NCBI RefSeq assembly: GCF_016862375.1
Contig: NZ_BOMV01000078.1
Location: forward strand, 81,977-145,976
Source: Paractinoplanes rishiriensis
Lineage (GTDB): Bacteria; Actinomycetota; Actinomycetes; Mycobacteriales; Micromonosporaceae
Length of the DNA stretch: 64,000 nt
Direction of reading: 5' to 3'
Each line of letters begins with the position of its first letter. Position 1 is the stretch's first letter. Position numbers and translations under genes: made by a program. Shown here one piece after another: positions 1-10,700 of this stretch. The notes beneath the pieces are model-generated. The model saw only the letters and a program-made list of their open reading frames with translations. It was not told the DNA's origin and did not search any database.

Positions 1-806
1 AGGACCGTCCGGCGAGCGCCGACACCGAGGCCGGCAAGGAGGCGAGCACCGCGCTGGCCGGCCTGGTGGTCGCCCAGGGCACCGGCGGCGTGCTGGGCGT
101 CGCCCCCAGGGCCGAAATCCAGCCGATCAACGGCCCGGTCGGCGAGGAAAAGGTGTCGCAGGCGCTGCGCTGGCTCACCGACCAGGGCGCCAAGGTCATC
201 GACATGTCCGGCGGCTTCACGGTCGACAAAGACACCAAGAGCATCGACGGCGTCAACTACGCACTGTCCAAGAACGTCGTGGTCATCCTCGACGCCCGGC
301 AGGCCGACCGCCTCGACCGCGACGCGACGACCGGCGTGCTGGTCGTCGGCGGCGTCACCGAGAAGGGCGAACGCGACAGCGGCGACTCGTTCGACAGCCG
401 GATCGACCTGTCCGCGCCCGGCGCCACGCTCGGCCTTCAGGGCGTGACCGGCCCGGTCGCCGCGCAGGGCGACCAGCAGGCGTCCGCGATCACGGCCGGC
501 GTGGCGGCGCTGATCCTGGCGAAGGACCCGCAGCTGTCCGCGCCGTCGGTGCTCGACCGGCTGATCGGCACGGCCAAGGACGCGGGGCCGGCCGGCAAGG
601 ACAGCACGTTCGGCGCGGGAGTGGTCGACGCCGCGGCGGCTGTGACGGCCGATCGCGTGCCGGTGGCGGAAAATCCGCTGGGCGATCCCGGTCCGCCCGA
701 GGGTGACGGCCTGCCCGTCATCCTGGTCGGCGCGGCCGTGGCGGTCGCCGCGGTCCTGCTGGTGGTGGTGTTGTGGCTGGTACTGCGGCGGCGTCGCCGC
801 AGCTGA
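1..806 (+). CDS. Mycosin-like (type VII secretion) S8 protein, catalytically degenerate, 5' end outside window
   Basis: C-terminal part of a subtilase-fold, membrane-anchored protein; the frame is open to the left edge, reading from base 3. Fold landmarks of mycosins are present: a GVAP stretch after the His region, an AGVAALI helix after the Ser region, then a C-terminal membrane span and an Arg-rich cytoplasmic tail. The catalytic positions are not. Where HGT is expected the sequence has AST, the oxyanion region reads VVVILDARQ rather than ASAGN, and the nucleophile motif GTS is GDQ. Mycosins cleave ESX substrates and stabilise the secretion pore; this copy can only be structural or regulatory. 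Any T7SS partners would lie upstream of the window. An S8 protein unrelated to T7SS is possible, but the C-terminal anchor favours mycosin. Confidence 0.8.
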   Translation, partial: DRPASADTEAGKEASTALAGLVVAQGTGGVLGVAPRAEIQPINGPVGEEKVSQALRWLTDQGAKVIDMSGGFTVDKDTKSIDGVNYALSKNVVVILDARQADRLDRDATTGVLVVGGVTEKGERDSGDSFDSRIDLSAPGATLGLQGVTGPVAAQGDQQASAITAGVAALILAKDPQLSAPSVLDRLIGTAKDAGPAGKDSTFGAGVVDAAAAVTADRVPVAENPLGDPGPPEGDGLPVILVGAAVAVAAVLLVVVLWLVLRRRRRS

Positions 807-905
807 GCGAGGTCCTGCCCCGGTCGGCACCGGCCCGCGGCACGGCCGGACGTCGCCTGGCTAAAAGTTGATGCGCCTGCCCGGCCGGCTGACTACCGTC
901 CGGGC

Positions 906-1550
906 GTGGCCCACACCTATCCCCCGCTGAACGTCGAGATCCGCACGCCGCGCCTGACCCTCGCCGGCGCGTCCGACGACCTGCTGGAACGTCTCGTGCC
1001 GCTGGTCCGGGCCGGGATCGCCGACGCCGAGCCGTGGCCGTTCGACGACCCGATGTCGTTCTACGCCGACAACCCGGAACGCGAATGGCGTTGGCTGCGC
1101 GGCATCTGGGCCGGCCGTGCCCGGGTGACCCCGGATGCCTGGCGGCTGTACTTCGCCGTGGTCGTCGACGGCGAACCGGTCGGGATGCAGGACCTGGTCG
1201 GCACGAACTTCACCCGGTTCGGCACGGTGTCGAGCTTCTCGTGGCTGGCTCCCGGCCGCCGCGGGCAGGGGCTCGGCCGGGAGATGCGGGCGGCGATCCT
1301 GCACCTGGCCTTCGCCGGACTGGGCGCCCGCGAGGCCGGCAGCGACGCCTTCGTCGACAACGAGGCGTCCAACCGCATTTCCCGAGCGCTGGGCTACGAA
1401 CCGAACGGCACCGACTGGGACACCCGCCGCGGCGAGCCCGCCCGCATCCAGCAGTGGCTCCTCACCCGCGAGGCGTGGGAGAGGACCCGCCGGGACGACA
1501 TCGAACTGACCGGCGTCGAGGAGTGCCGGCCCGTCCTGGGCATACCCTAA
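906..1550 (+). CDS. GNAT family N-acetyltransferase (RimJ/RimL-like)
   Basis: A 214-residue cytoplasmic acyl-CoA N-acyltransferase with a GTG start. The acetyl-CoA pyrophosphate-binding loop is visible as RRGQGLGREM near residue 120, preceded by the WLAPG strand and followed by the helix AILHLAF and the late motif NEASNRISRALGY. The layout matches the RimJ/RimL branch that acetylates protein N-termini or small amines; the substrate cannot be told. It is monocistronic, and its stop overlaps by 2 nt the stop of the convergent small gene on the other strand. Confidence 0.9.
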   Translation: MAHTYPPLNVEIRTPRLTLAGASDDLLERLVPLVRAGIADAEPWPFDDPMSFYADNPEREWRWLRGIWAGRARVTPDAWRLYFAVVVDGEPVGMQDLVGTNFTRFGTVSSFSWLAPGRRGQGLGREMRAAILHLAFAGLGAREAGSDAFVDNEASNRISRALGYEPNGTDWDTRRGEPARIQQWLLTREAWERTRRDDIELTGVEECRPVLGIP

Positions 1551-1822
1551 GCGGGCCGGGCGATCCGTCGCATGCAGGTGACGTGGGCGCTGATGTCCAC
1601 GGTCACCACCTCCCAGCCGCGGCCCTCGAGGAACTCCACGGCGGACAGCATCTGGTCGGGCGGCCCGTTGTTGCCGGTCTTGAGCCGGAACCCGGAACGC
1701 CCCGACATCACCGACGACAGCGACGGCGTGATGTAGATGTACCGGAACGGATAGCCGTCGAGCGACACCCGGCCGGCCAGGATGTCGTCGGCGGAGAAGA
1801 TCCGGGGCGGGCGCTGCTGCAT
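1547..1822 (-). CDS. Conserved-looking hypothetical protein, 91 aa
   Basis: Small cytoplasmic protein without recognisable domain. It has no signal peptide or membrane span; it is rich in aromatic residues in the middle (GYPFRYIYITPSLSSV) and ends with a strand-like segment around WEVVTVD. Start chosen at the ATG at 1822; in-frame GTG codons at 1828 and 1831 are alternatives that would touch the stop of the upstream Dyp peroxidase gene. The 8-nt gap to that gene suggests co-transcription with it. Function unknown. Confidence 0.6.
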   Translation of the reverse strand: MQQRPPRIFSADDILAGRVSLDGYPFRYIYITPSLSSVMSGRSGFRLKTGNNGPPDQMLSAVEFLEGRGWEVVTVDISAHVTCMRRIARPA

Positions 1823-1830
1823 GGTCACCA

Positions 1831-2868
1831 CTATGCCCCATCCGGCAAAATGGCCCGCACCCCTGCCGCCGGCAGCACGAAGTAGTAGCCACCGCCGAAC
1901 GGCAACAGGTATTTCTCCAGTGCCTCCCCCGCCAGCCGCCGCTGGATGGTGGCGAACCCGCGCTCCACATCCCGCTGGTAGCAGACGAAGATCTGCCCCG
2001 CGTCGTCCACTCCCGCCACCTCGGGCGTGCGCCGGTACGAGTAGCCACGCCGCAGAATCCGGTGCGCCTCGCTCTCCGGCGTCCGCGGGTTGGCCAGCCG
2101 GATGTGCGCGTCCACCGCGATCTGGTCCCCGCCGAGATCCGGTGCGTCCGTGACCCGTTCCCCACCCAGCGGCGCCCCGGTGTCCTTCTTGCGGCCGATC
2201 ACCCGTTCCTGCTCGGCCACCGGGTCGGAGTCCCACGACGGCATGGCCATCCGGATCAGCCGCACCACCTGGTAGGTCCCGCCCACACACCAGTCCGGCT
2301 CGCCGTCCCCCGGCTGCACCCACACCAGCCGGCTCATCAGGTCCCGATCGGCGGCGTCCGGGTTGCCGTCCCCCTCCCGAAAACCAAACAGATTCCGTAC
2401 GCCCGCCCCATGCCCCACCGGATGAAACCCGTCGATGCTCCACCGCCGACGGAGCCCCGGCACGGCAATCCGCGGCAGCCCCTCGGCGTTGTCCCCCACG
2501 ACCTGCACCAGCAGATCACCGTGACACCACTGCGGATCCAGCACGTCCGCCCGGAAGGCCGGCATCTCGGTGAGCAGCCGCGGCTTGGCCAGCGCAAACC
2601 GCCCGTCGAACAGCGACGCTCCCACCCCGACGGTAGCCGCCACGCCGGCCAGGCGTTCCTCCAGCGCCTGCAGCGTCCCACGCAGATCGTTTCCGATGAC
2701 GTCGTACGCCGTAAGCACCGCGGCCCGGCGCACCGGCGCAACCACAACCGCGTTCCCGGTGCGGACCGGGAGGTCCACGGGTGGCGGGGCGGGCACCGGC
2801 GGCCGGGCCTCGGCACAGCCGGCGACCACCCCGAGTCCCGTGGCCGCCAGCAGCGTGCGACGCTTCAT
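1831..2868 (-). CDS. Dyp-type heme peroxidase, Tat/lipoprotein-like leader
   Basis: A 345-residue dye-decolorising peroxidase, which uses heme and H2O2 to oxidise aromatic compounds. The N-terminus has a twin-arginine-like motif (KRRTLL), a hydrophobic stretch and a lipobox-like VAGC near residue 18, so it is probably exported folded and lipid-anchored. Diagnostic motifs are the distal loop LFGFREGDGNP (about residue 160) and the proximal heme side AHIRLANPR, followed by ILRRGYSYRR. In the usual GxxDG distal motif the Asp is a Glu here (GFREG). It is followed by a small unknown gene. No encapsulin gene or encapsulin-targeting tail is evident, in keeping with export. Confidence 0.9.
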   Translation of the reverse strand: MKRRTLLAATGLGVVAGCAEARPPVPAPPPVDLPVRTGNAVVVAPVRRAAVLTAYDVIGNDLRGTLQALEERLAGVAATVGVGASLFDGRFALAKPRLLTEMPAFRADVLDPQWCHGDLLVQVVGDNAEGLPRIAVPGLRRRWSIDGFHPVGHGAGVRNLFGFREGDGNPDAADRDLMSRLVWVQPGDGEPDWCVGGTYQVVRLIRMAMPSWDSDPVAEQERVIGRKKDTGAPLGGERVTDAPDLGGDQIAVDAHIRLANPRTPESEAHRILRRGYSYRRTPEVAGVDDAGQIFVCYQRDVERGFATIQRRLAGEALEKYLLPFGGGYYFVLPAAGVRAILPDGA

Positions 2869-2920
2869 CGCGCCGTCGTCCCGAGCAGGTCAGCCGACAT
2901 GTGACGGCTCATCGCGCCGG

Positions 2921-4186
2921 TCATCTGCCGGCGGCGAGCCGGCGTTCCACTGCCACGCGGGCCGATGGTGCCGGTGGGTGTTCGACGTAGAGCAGGCGGT
3001 TCGGTGAGCCGGACAGCGTCGCCGGGGCGATCGCGTTCAGCGTGGCCGAGCCGACCAGGGCCGCGTGCACCTGCGCCGGGGTGAGCGCCGGCTGGTCGGC
3101 GAGCAGCAGCGCGGCCGCGCCGGCGACATGCGGCGACGCCATCGACGTGCCCCGCAGCACCCGGACCGCCGAGTCGGTGGCGTTGTGCGCCGAGCGGATC
3201 TCCTGCCCGGGCGCGAACAGGTCGACGCACGTCCCGTAGTTGGACCCGGGCTGGGTGCCGCCCCAGCCGGTGGCCCGCTCGTTGATCGAGTTGCTGGCCG
3301 CCACCGTGATCACCGCGGGCACCGCGGCCGGGCTGTAGTTGCAGGCGTCCGCGTTCCAGTTGCCGGCCGAGGCCACGTACGTGTACCCGGCGTTGATCGA
3401 GTTGGTGACCGCGGTGTCCATCGCCGGCGACCGCCCGCCACCCAGGCTCATGTTGACCACCGCCGGTTTCACGCCGTTCTGCGTGATCCAGTCGATGCCC
3501 GCGATGATCTCGCTGTTCAGGCCCTGGTTGTTGCATCCCAGCACCCGCACCGACACCAGGCTGGCCCGGTTCGCGATGCCGAACGTCACGCCGCCCACCG
3601 TCCCGGCCACGTGCGTGCCGTGCCCCTCGGTGTGGCAGTCCTGCCCGTTCCACCCGTCCTCGACGGTGTCGACGCCCACCGACGCCCGCCCGCCGAACTG
3701 GCTGTGCGTGGTGCGCACCCCGGTGTCCATCACGTAAGCCGTCACGCCGGCGCCGGCCGAATCCGGGTAGACGTAGAGGTCGTCCAGCACCGAGGACCGC
3801 TGGTCGACCAGGTCGAGGTTCCACAGCGGGTAGTAGCGCGCCTCGGCACCGTAGGAGATCGCGTCCGCCTCGACCCGGGCCACCTGCGGATCGGCCGAGA
3901 GACGCCGGGCCTGCGCCTCGGTGGCCCGCAGCGCGAAGCCGTTGAGGGCCTTGCGATAGGTCCGCACCGCTTCCCCGCCGTACCGGGTGGCGACCGGCGC
4001 GGCGGCCAGCGCGGCCGGCCCGGCGGTCGCCTTCAGCGTGACGATGTAGCGGTCCTTGACCACCGTGGCGCCGGCGGGCACGTACACCGGTCCGCCGGCC
4101 GGCGCGGCCGCCACCGGCGTCCCGACGGCCAGCAGCCCGGCCACCAGGGCGGCGGCGCCCAGCACGCGTCTATTGCCCCTGTCCAT
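2921..4186 (-). CDS. Secreted S8 subtilisin-like serine protease with I9 propeptide
   Basis: A 421-residue preproenzyme: Sec signal peptide (residues 1-28, ending VAAAPAG), an inhibitor-I9-type propeptide (about 45-110), and an S8 catalytic domain. The triad is complete: Asp in YVMDTGV, His in GHGTHVAGTV, Ser in GTSMASPHVAG, with the oxyanion Asn in VASAGN. It resembles aqualysin/proteinase K-type extracellular proteases that autoprocess after secretion. It lies downstream of the SUKH gene on the same strand, separated by 36 nt. Co-transcription with the Rhs locus is possible, but a role in Rhs processing is only a guess. Confidence 0.93.
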   Translation of the reverse strand: MDRGNRRVLGAAALVAGLLAVGTPVAAAPAGGPVYVPAGATVVKDRYIVTLKATAGPAALAAAPVATRYGGEAVRTYRKALNGFALRATEAQARRLSADPQVARVEADAISYGAEARYYPLWNLDLVDQRSSVLDDLYVYPDSAGAGVTAYVMDTGVRTTHSQFGGRASVGVDTVEDGWNGQDCHTEGHGTHVAGTVGGVTFGIANRASLVSVRVLGCNNQGLNSEIIAGIDWITQNGVKPAVVNMSLGGGRSPAMDTAVTNSINAGYTYVASAGNWNADACNYSPAAVPAVITVAASNSINERATGWGGTQPGSNYGTCVDLFAPGQEIRSAHNATDSAVRVLRGTSMASPHVAGAAALLLADQPALTPAQVHAALVGSATLNAIAPATLSGSPNRLLYVEHPPAPSARVAVERRLAAGR

Positions 4187-4222
4187 TGCGTCCTCCCCCG
4201 TGGATTGGCATGTACTCCGCGT

Positions 4223-4759
4223 TCAGCCCCGGACGACGCCCTCGTAGATCTCGTCGCACCGGTCCGGGTCCATGGTCAGATAGCCCTCGTCGTCGACCGA
4301 GAACGCGCCGGCCCGGTAGCAGCGGATGTGGTAGTCCACCATCTGCTCGACGCTCTCGTACTCGATCTCGGTCGGCTCCCCGATGAGCACCCCGGCGATC
4401 CGGAGCGGGCCGCCGTCCTCCCAGACCGCCGCCTTGAGATCGCCGCTGGGGCCGCCCAGCAGCGGGATCCACTGTGGCCCCAGCACCGGATCGCCCTCGT
4501 AGTAGGTGCGCGCCTCGGCGGCCTCCGCGAGGGACAGCGGGTTGTATCCGGGGATCAGGTTGACGTCGTCCTGCAGCTGCCCCGGCTCGGACCGGACACC
4601 GTTGCACCAGCCGAACCACGTGCCGACCTCGTCCGGGACCGACGGGCCGAGAAACGCCTCCACCTCGGGCCGGGACAGTCCGGGCAGGAGCAACCGGGCC
4701 ACTGGTCTGTCCAGGTCGCGGACGATCGCCACCAGTTCCGTCAAACGTTCCGTCAGCAT
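4223..4759 (-). CDS. SUKH (SMI1/KNR4) family immunity protein
   Basis: A 178-residue cytoplasmic protein with SMI1/KNR4 features: a conserved early segment VPDEVGTWFGWCNG, then NLIPGYNPLSLAEA and a middle PQWIPLLGGPSGDLKAAVW segment where SUKH proteins have WIPIA..GGD. SUKH proteins are the commonest immunity partners of polymorphic nuclease toxins and neutralise them by direct binding. It starts 17 nt after the stop of the Rhs toxin gene on the same strand, the classic toxin-then-immunity order. The inferred cognate target is the NucA/NucB-like tip of that toxin. Confidence 0.85.
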   Translation of the reverse strand: MLTERLTELVAIVRDLDRPVARLLLPGLSRPEVEAFLGPSVPDEVGTWFGWCNGVRSEPGQLQDDVNLIPGYNPLSLAEAAEARTYYEGDPVLGPQWIPLLGGPSGDLKAAVWEDGGPLRIAGVLIGEPTEIEYESVEQMVDYHIRCYRAGAFSVDDEGYLTMDPDRCDEIYEGVVRG

Positions 4760-4776
4760 CGTTTTGCCCCCGTTCG

Positions 4777-7700
4777 TCAGCGGACGCGCACATAGTAGCG
4801 GTCACCGTTGGCCACCCCGTTGTCTCGCAGGAAGGGCCACAGCGAGTCCCGGCCGTGCGACGTGTTCTGGCCGCGGTTGATCAGTCGGAGCTGGGCGCCG
4901 GCGCCGCCCTCCCTGGTCGAGGCGAACGGGTATTCCTCCCAGGACAGACCGGGTGCCAGCGAGTCCGGACGGGGCTGGCCCCGCTGAGCGGCATTGCGGT
5001 TGGCGTCGATGTTGTTGCGGCCGGTCAGCCGCGTGACGATCGGGCTGTGCCCGTTCCGGATGGCGTTCTGGAAGTTGTCGGCCACGTCCGGGTAGCGGCT
5101 CCGGTCGATCTCGTGGACCGGCAGGACCTCGGTCTGACCGTCGCAGCCGACCACGAAGATCTTGGGTGCGGTGTTGTGGACGAGTACCGGCTGGTCCCCG
5201 ACCACCACGTAGTACGTGTGCAGGTCGTCGACCGTGAGGTTGTGGACCCGTTGCTCGGCGGTCCGCTGCTGGACCGCGGTGACCTGGACGTAGGTGCCGG
5301 AGCCGGTCCGCAGCAGGTCACCCGCGCGCAGGTCCTTCGCCTCGCGCCACTCGCCCGGCCGGGCCGCCCAGAACGGGTGGCCGTCGGTGGCCGTCACCGT
5401 GCCGTCCGCCCGACCGTCGCTGTCGGTGTCCACGGAGATGTCGACCAGGCTCTTCTGCCCCTCGCCGGTGATCAGGGCGGTCACCGTGCGGGCGCCGGTG
5501 TAGCCGGACTCGGCGTCGCCGGCCAGGACCTGGTCGCCCGGTTCGACGTCGGCGATCCGCTTGCGCGAGCCGTCCGCCATCTGCACGAGCGTGTCCGGCG
5601 TGAAGCTGTTCGGGACCCGGCAGGTGCCGCTGCCGGGCTTGCCGGCCCGGGTGCCGAGCGGGTCGGTCAGCGCGGTCGGCTGGTTCAGGGCGTAGGTGTG
5701 CGGGTTGATCTCGCCCGACGTGATGCCGATCGGGTCCTCGCTGATGAACCGCTGGAGAACCGGGCTGTAGTACCGCGACCGGTAGTAGTAGAGCCCGGTG
5801 CCGTCGTCCTCGCGCCCGGTGAACCGGTACGGGTTGCCGCCGTCGTCACCGGTCACCGTGGTGCCGCCGAACGGGTCGTAGCTGTACTGCGCCCCCGCGC
5901 CGGTCGCGTCCACCAGCCCGACCGTGTTGCCGACGCCGTCGGTGAGGTACCGCTTGCTGGTGCCGCCGGACTCGCGCAGCAGCCAGCCGTCGGTGCCGCC
6001 CGCTGTCATGGTCGCGGTGACCGCGCCGTTCACCTTCTCCTGCACCGGGTTCGCCCCGTCGTACAGGTAGTTGGTGGTGGCGCCGTTGACGGTTCGTTCG
6101 ATGCGGCGGCCGTCGGTGGTGTACCCGAACGTGGCCGCGTAGCCGGTGCGGGACAGCCCGGTCAGCTCGCCCCGGTTGTTCCAGTCGAAGGTCGTGACGC
6201 CGTCCGAGGTGAGGTTGCCGTCGGCGTCGTACTCGACGTCGGCGCCGTTGACGGTGTCGATCCGGTTGGCGGCGTCGTAGGTGGCCGGGCCGAACTCGGC
6301 GGGCAGTTCCCCGCGCGAGTAGCTGCCGGTGGTGCGGATCGGCAGGCCGGCGGCGTCGTACTCGTACGCGAGGTCGCCGAGCACCGTCGTGCCGTTCCGG
6401 TAAGTGATGGTCTTGACCTGGCCGGCCTCGTTGTAGGTGTAGGTCTGGCTGATGCCCGACCCCGGAGCGCCGACCCGCTCCGGCCGGCCGACGGCGTCCC
6501 GGCTGACCGTGCTGACCGCCGTGCCGCCCTGCTGGATCTCGGCCAGGGCGCCGGTGACGTCGTACAGGTGCCGCGTCGCGGACCGGCCCGCGATGGTCAT
6601 GGTCCGGTCCCGGACCGCCGTGTCGAACGCGTACGTGACCGTGCCCTGCGGCGTGGTCTCGCTCTTGACCCGGTCGAACTCGTCGTAGTCGAGCGTGGTC
6701 ACGCCGGACACCGAGTCGGTCGTGGTACGCACCCGGTCGGCCAGGTCGTAGGTGTAGTCGACGGTGCTGGTGCCGCCGATCCGGGTCTGCTTCGCGCGGT
6801 CCAGTTCGTCGTAGTCGTGCTCGGTCACGACCTGCCGGCGGCTGGTGTGCTTCTTCAGGTTGCCGTTCTGGTCGTACTCGAAGACGTCCGCCTTCTCGAG
6901 CGGATCGGTGATCTTCGAGACCAGATCCATCGCGTTGTAGTCGTAGATCGTCAGGCCGTCGCGCGGGTCGGTCACCCGGTGCAGCAGCGAATTCGCGTTG
7001 TACTCGAACGACGTGGTCCGGCCGACGGCATCGGTGACCGAACGGACCTTGCCGTTGCTGGCCCACACGGTGTCGGTGACGGCACCGCGACCGTCTTTCT
7101 CGTGGACCGGCCGGCCGATCGCGTCGAATCCGGCCCGGGCCACGCGCCCGGCCGGGTCGGTGAGTGCGATCGGGTCGGCGCCGGCGTAGTCGTACCTGGT
7201 CTCCTTGAGCGCCGGATCGATCTCCTTGGTGATCAGGCCGGCGGCGTTCACCTCGTACCCGGTCTTGCGGTTCAGCGGGTCGGTCACGCTCTTGGTGGCG
7301 CCGCGCGCGTCGAGTTCGAGGATCGTGCTCTTGGTGAACGTGTCGGTGTACTTGGTCAGCTCGCCGTGCGGCCCGTTGCGCTCGAACACCTCGGACCGCG
7401 CCTTCGTGGTGCCGTCCAGATAGGTGATCTTGCTGACCTGGCCGCGCGCGTCGTACTCGTACTTGGTACGCCGCTGGAGCGCGTCGATCTTGGCGACCGG
7501 CCGCACACCGGACGCGTCGTACTCGGTGGTGATCGTCTGCTCGTTCGGCGTGCCGAGCGCACGGGTGTCGGTGAGCGCGGATCCCTTGCTGTTGAAGGTG
7601 AACCGCTGGACGAAGCCGCGCGGGTCGGTCACCCGGGTCTCGGTGATGACGTTGTTGACCAGCGTGTAGTCGAAGACCGTCAGCCCGTTGTCCGCGGCCT

Positions 7701-10700
7701 TCTGCGTCTTCACCCGCCCCGCGGTGTCGTACTCGTTGACCAGGATCTCGTTGCGCCGGGCGTCGATGATCGACTTGAGCCGGCCGGCGGTGTCCCAGGT
7801 GTACTCGGTGACGCCGTTGTCCGGGTTGGTCACCGTCTTGAGGTGGTTGGTGGCGTCGTAGGTGTAGCTGACCTTCCGCCCGATGTTGTCCTCGATCGAG
7901 GTGATCTTCGGCGGGTTGGCCTGGTCGTAGCCGAACCTGACCCACCGGCCACTCGGCGAGGTGATCTGAGTGACCGCGCCGTTCTGGCGGACCTTGCCGT
8001 CGGTGCCCGGAGCCGCGGTGGCCCGGGTGATCGTCGTGGTGTTGCCGAACTTGTCGCGGATCTCCTGGATCGGCGACTCGTCGCCGAGCACGAAGACCGT
8101 GCCGTCGCGCAGCGTGACGTCCCAGCCGTCGCCGTTCCAGGCCACCGTGGAGCCGTCGTACCGGGTCGGGGTCGGGTCCGCCTTGAAGATCGCACCGGCG
8201 TAGTCGTTGCCGGGCGACGTGCGGGTGTAGTGGACCTTGCTGCCGTCCGGCTGGATCAGGTCGAACTGCTGGAAGTCGAAGCTGCCGATCTGGCCGGGCG
8301 ACCAGGGGAACATCCCGTAGTCGAAGTTCACCCCGACGCCGAAGGCCCGGGTGTCGACATCACCCTGCTGGTAGGTGCGCTTGATCTCGATCGGCATGAC
8401 GTCGTCGACGGCCAGGTCGACGGTCTGCTCGATCAGCAGCCCGGTCGACGGGTCGACCGGGTCGGCCACCCGGCTGCCGTTCGCGATCGGGGCCCGCAGC
8501 GCCGGGTTCATGCCGGGCACCGCGGTCATCGCGCCGGTCAGGCGGTAGAACTTGACCTCGGGGTCCGGGATGATCTGCTTGCCGTTCTTGGAGACCGTGC
8601 CCAGCCCGTACAGGTGCCAGCCTTTGACGTCCGGGTCGTAGTTCCAGAACTGGGTGCGGGTGCCCGGCGCCTCCTTGGTGTAGTTCGGGTAGATGATCCG
8701 GGCGCCCTCCGGGAAGAGCACTCCGCCGCCGGGCTGCACCGAGAAGTAGACCGGCACCCGGGTGGGCGGCAGCGGGAACGGCGGGCGGTCGATCGGGATC
8801 GGCGTGAGGCTCAGCTCGTGGGCCACCTTGCCGTCGGCGTCCCGGATCACGGTGCCCTTCGGGATATGCACCTCGAGGCCCGGGATCGCCCTGGTGGTCA
8901 GCACGATCTCGCGATTGGTCGGGCTCGGCACCGAGACCGTGCTCGCCTTGTCAATCTTGGGAAGAAAGACGGTGTACGGGAGGACGAGCACCCGACCCTT
9001 GGCCACGTCCATGCCGATGTCGAACACGCCGTACTCGGCCTTGTCACCGCCGCCGGTGCGGCCGTCCACGCGCAGCGCGAGGTGCCCGGCCGGCACCCCG
9101 GACAGGGCGAACCGGCCGTCCGCCCCGGTCTTGGCACTCTTGCCGCGGGCGCTGACCGTGACGCCGCGCAGCGGGGTGCCGTCGGTGTCGAGCACCCGGC
9201 CGACCACGCCGGTCACGCCGACCGGGAACTGGAGTGCCCGGGCCCGGGTCGGCGCCGGTGCGCGCCGGGTGGACCAGTCGACGCCGGCCAGGTTCTGGGC
9301 GTCCGGGGTCCAGCCGGTGTCCTCACAGGCCGGCGTGATCTCCGGTTGCGGCGCCGGAACCGGAACCGGCGCGTTGCCGGCCTGCATGGCCGGTGCGCCG
9401 AGCGCCGGACGTTGTTCCGCGCCGGTCGCGCAGCTGGGCAGCACGGTGCCCGCCGAGCCGGCCTCGGCCTTGAACGGCACCTTGCTCGGCGCCGCCGCGG
9501 TGACCCGCGGCTGCACCGCCATGTCGAACGAACCGGTCGTGCCGTTGCCGGGGTCAAAGATCAGGGTGTACGTGCCGGCGGTGGTCAGCGTCGGCAGGAG
9601 TTCGGTGAAGAACGCCATCCGCCAGCGGCGAGCCAGCACCGTGCCGGCCGGGTCGATCACCGTGAAGTAGATCGTGTTGCCGCCGAGGTTGAGGTTGGTC
9701 AGCGTGATCTGGGTGCGCTGCGCGGCCGCCCCGTCGAACGTCATGAGCCCGTTCTGGCCGGGCCGGGTGATCACGAAGTTCTTCGGTGCCCCGCCCAGAT
9801 CGGCCTTGCCCACGTTGAGCTCGGTCGACAGCAGCAGGCGGTACGCACCGGTGGCGGCCAGGTGCGGGGTCAGCTCGATCCGGTAGGTGCCGGTGGCCGG
9901 CAACGCCGGCAGGTCGATGCCGTACCGCAGGTCGATGGTGCCCCAGAAGTCGAGCTGGGCGTTGTCCGGCTTGTAGATCCGGGTCAGCACGAAGTCGATG
10001 TCGCCCTGGGCACCGAAGGACAGCCGTTGCCCCTGGGTGCCGTTGAACGTCGCGATGATCCGCTGGCCGGGCAGCGACACGCTCGCGTCGGTCGCCGGTG
10101 CGTCCGGTGCGATCACACCGACGTTGCGCGGCTCGGCGGCCACCACGGACAGCGATCCCTGGCCGGCGGATTCCGGGTCGACCTGGAGCCGGTACTTTCC
10201 GGTCACCGGCAGCGAGGTGACGTCGATGCTGCGACCGGTGCCGAGCGAGACCAGGAAGCCGTCCGGCTTGTACAGCCGCAGGTTGACCTCGCCGGGCAGC
10301 GAGCGGTCGGTGGTGCCGAGATAGAGCGGGCGGCCCTGCACGCCGTTGAAGTCGAGCCAGACGTCCCGGCCGGGCCGGTCCACGGTGACCGTCTTCTTCG
10401 AGTTGACCAGCAGCTCGCCGCCCTCGGCCCGGGTGGACAGCCAGGCCTTGAGGCTGCCGACCGACTGCCAGCCGGTGAGGAAGATGCTGTGCGTGCCGGT
10501 CTTGCGCAGCGTCGGGATGTCCCGCGACTCGGCCCAGCCCGTCTCGAGGGTCACCTGCACCTCGTCCGGCTCGACCATGATGCCGCCCGGGTACGCGGGG
10601 CGGTCGTTCTGCTGCAGCGTGTTTTCCGTGTAGCCGAGCTGGAGCACCTGCCCGGTGGTGCCGCTGAACGGCAGCCGGACCGACTGGCCGGGCCGTTGGA

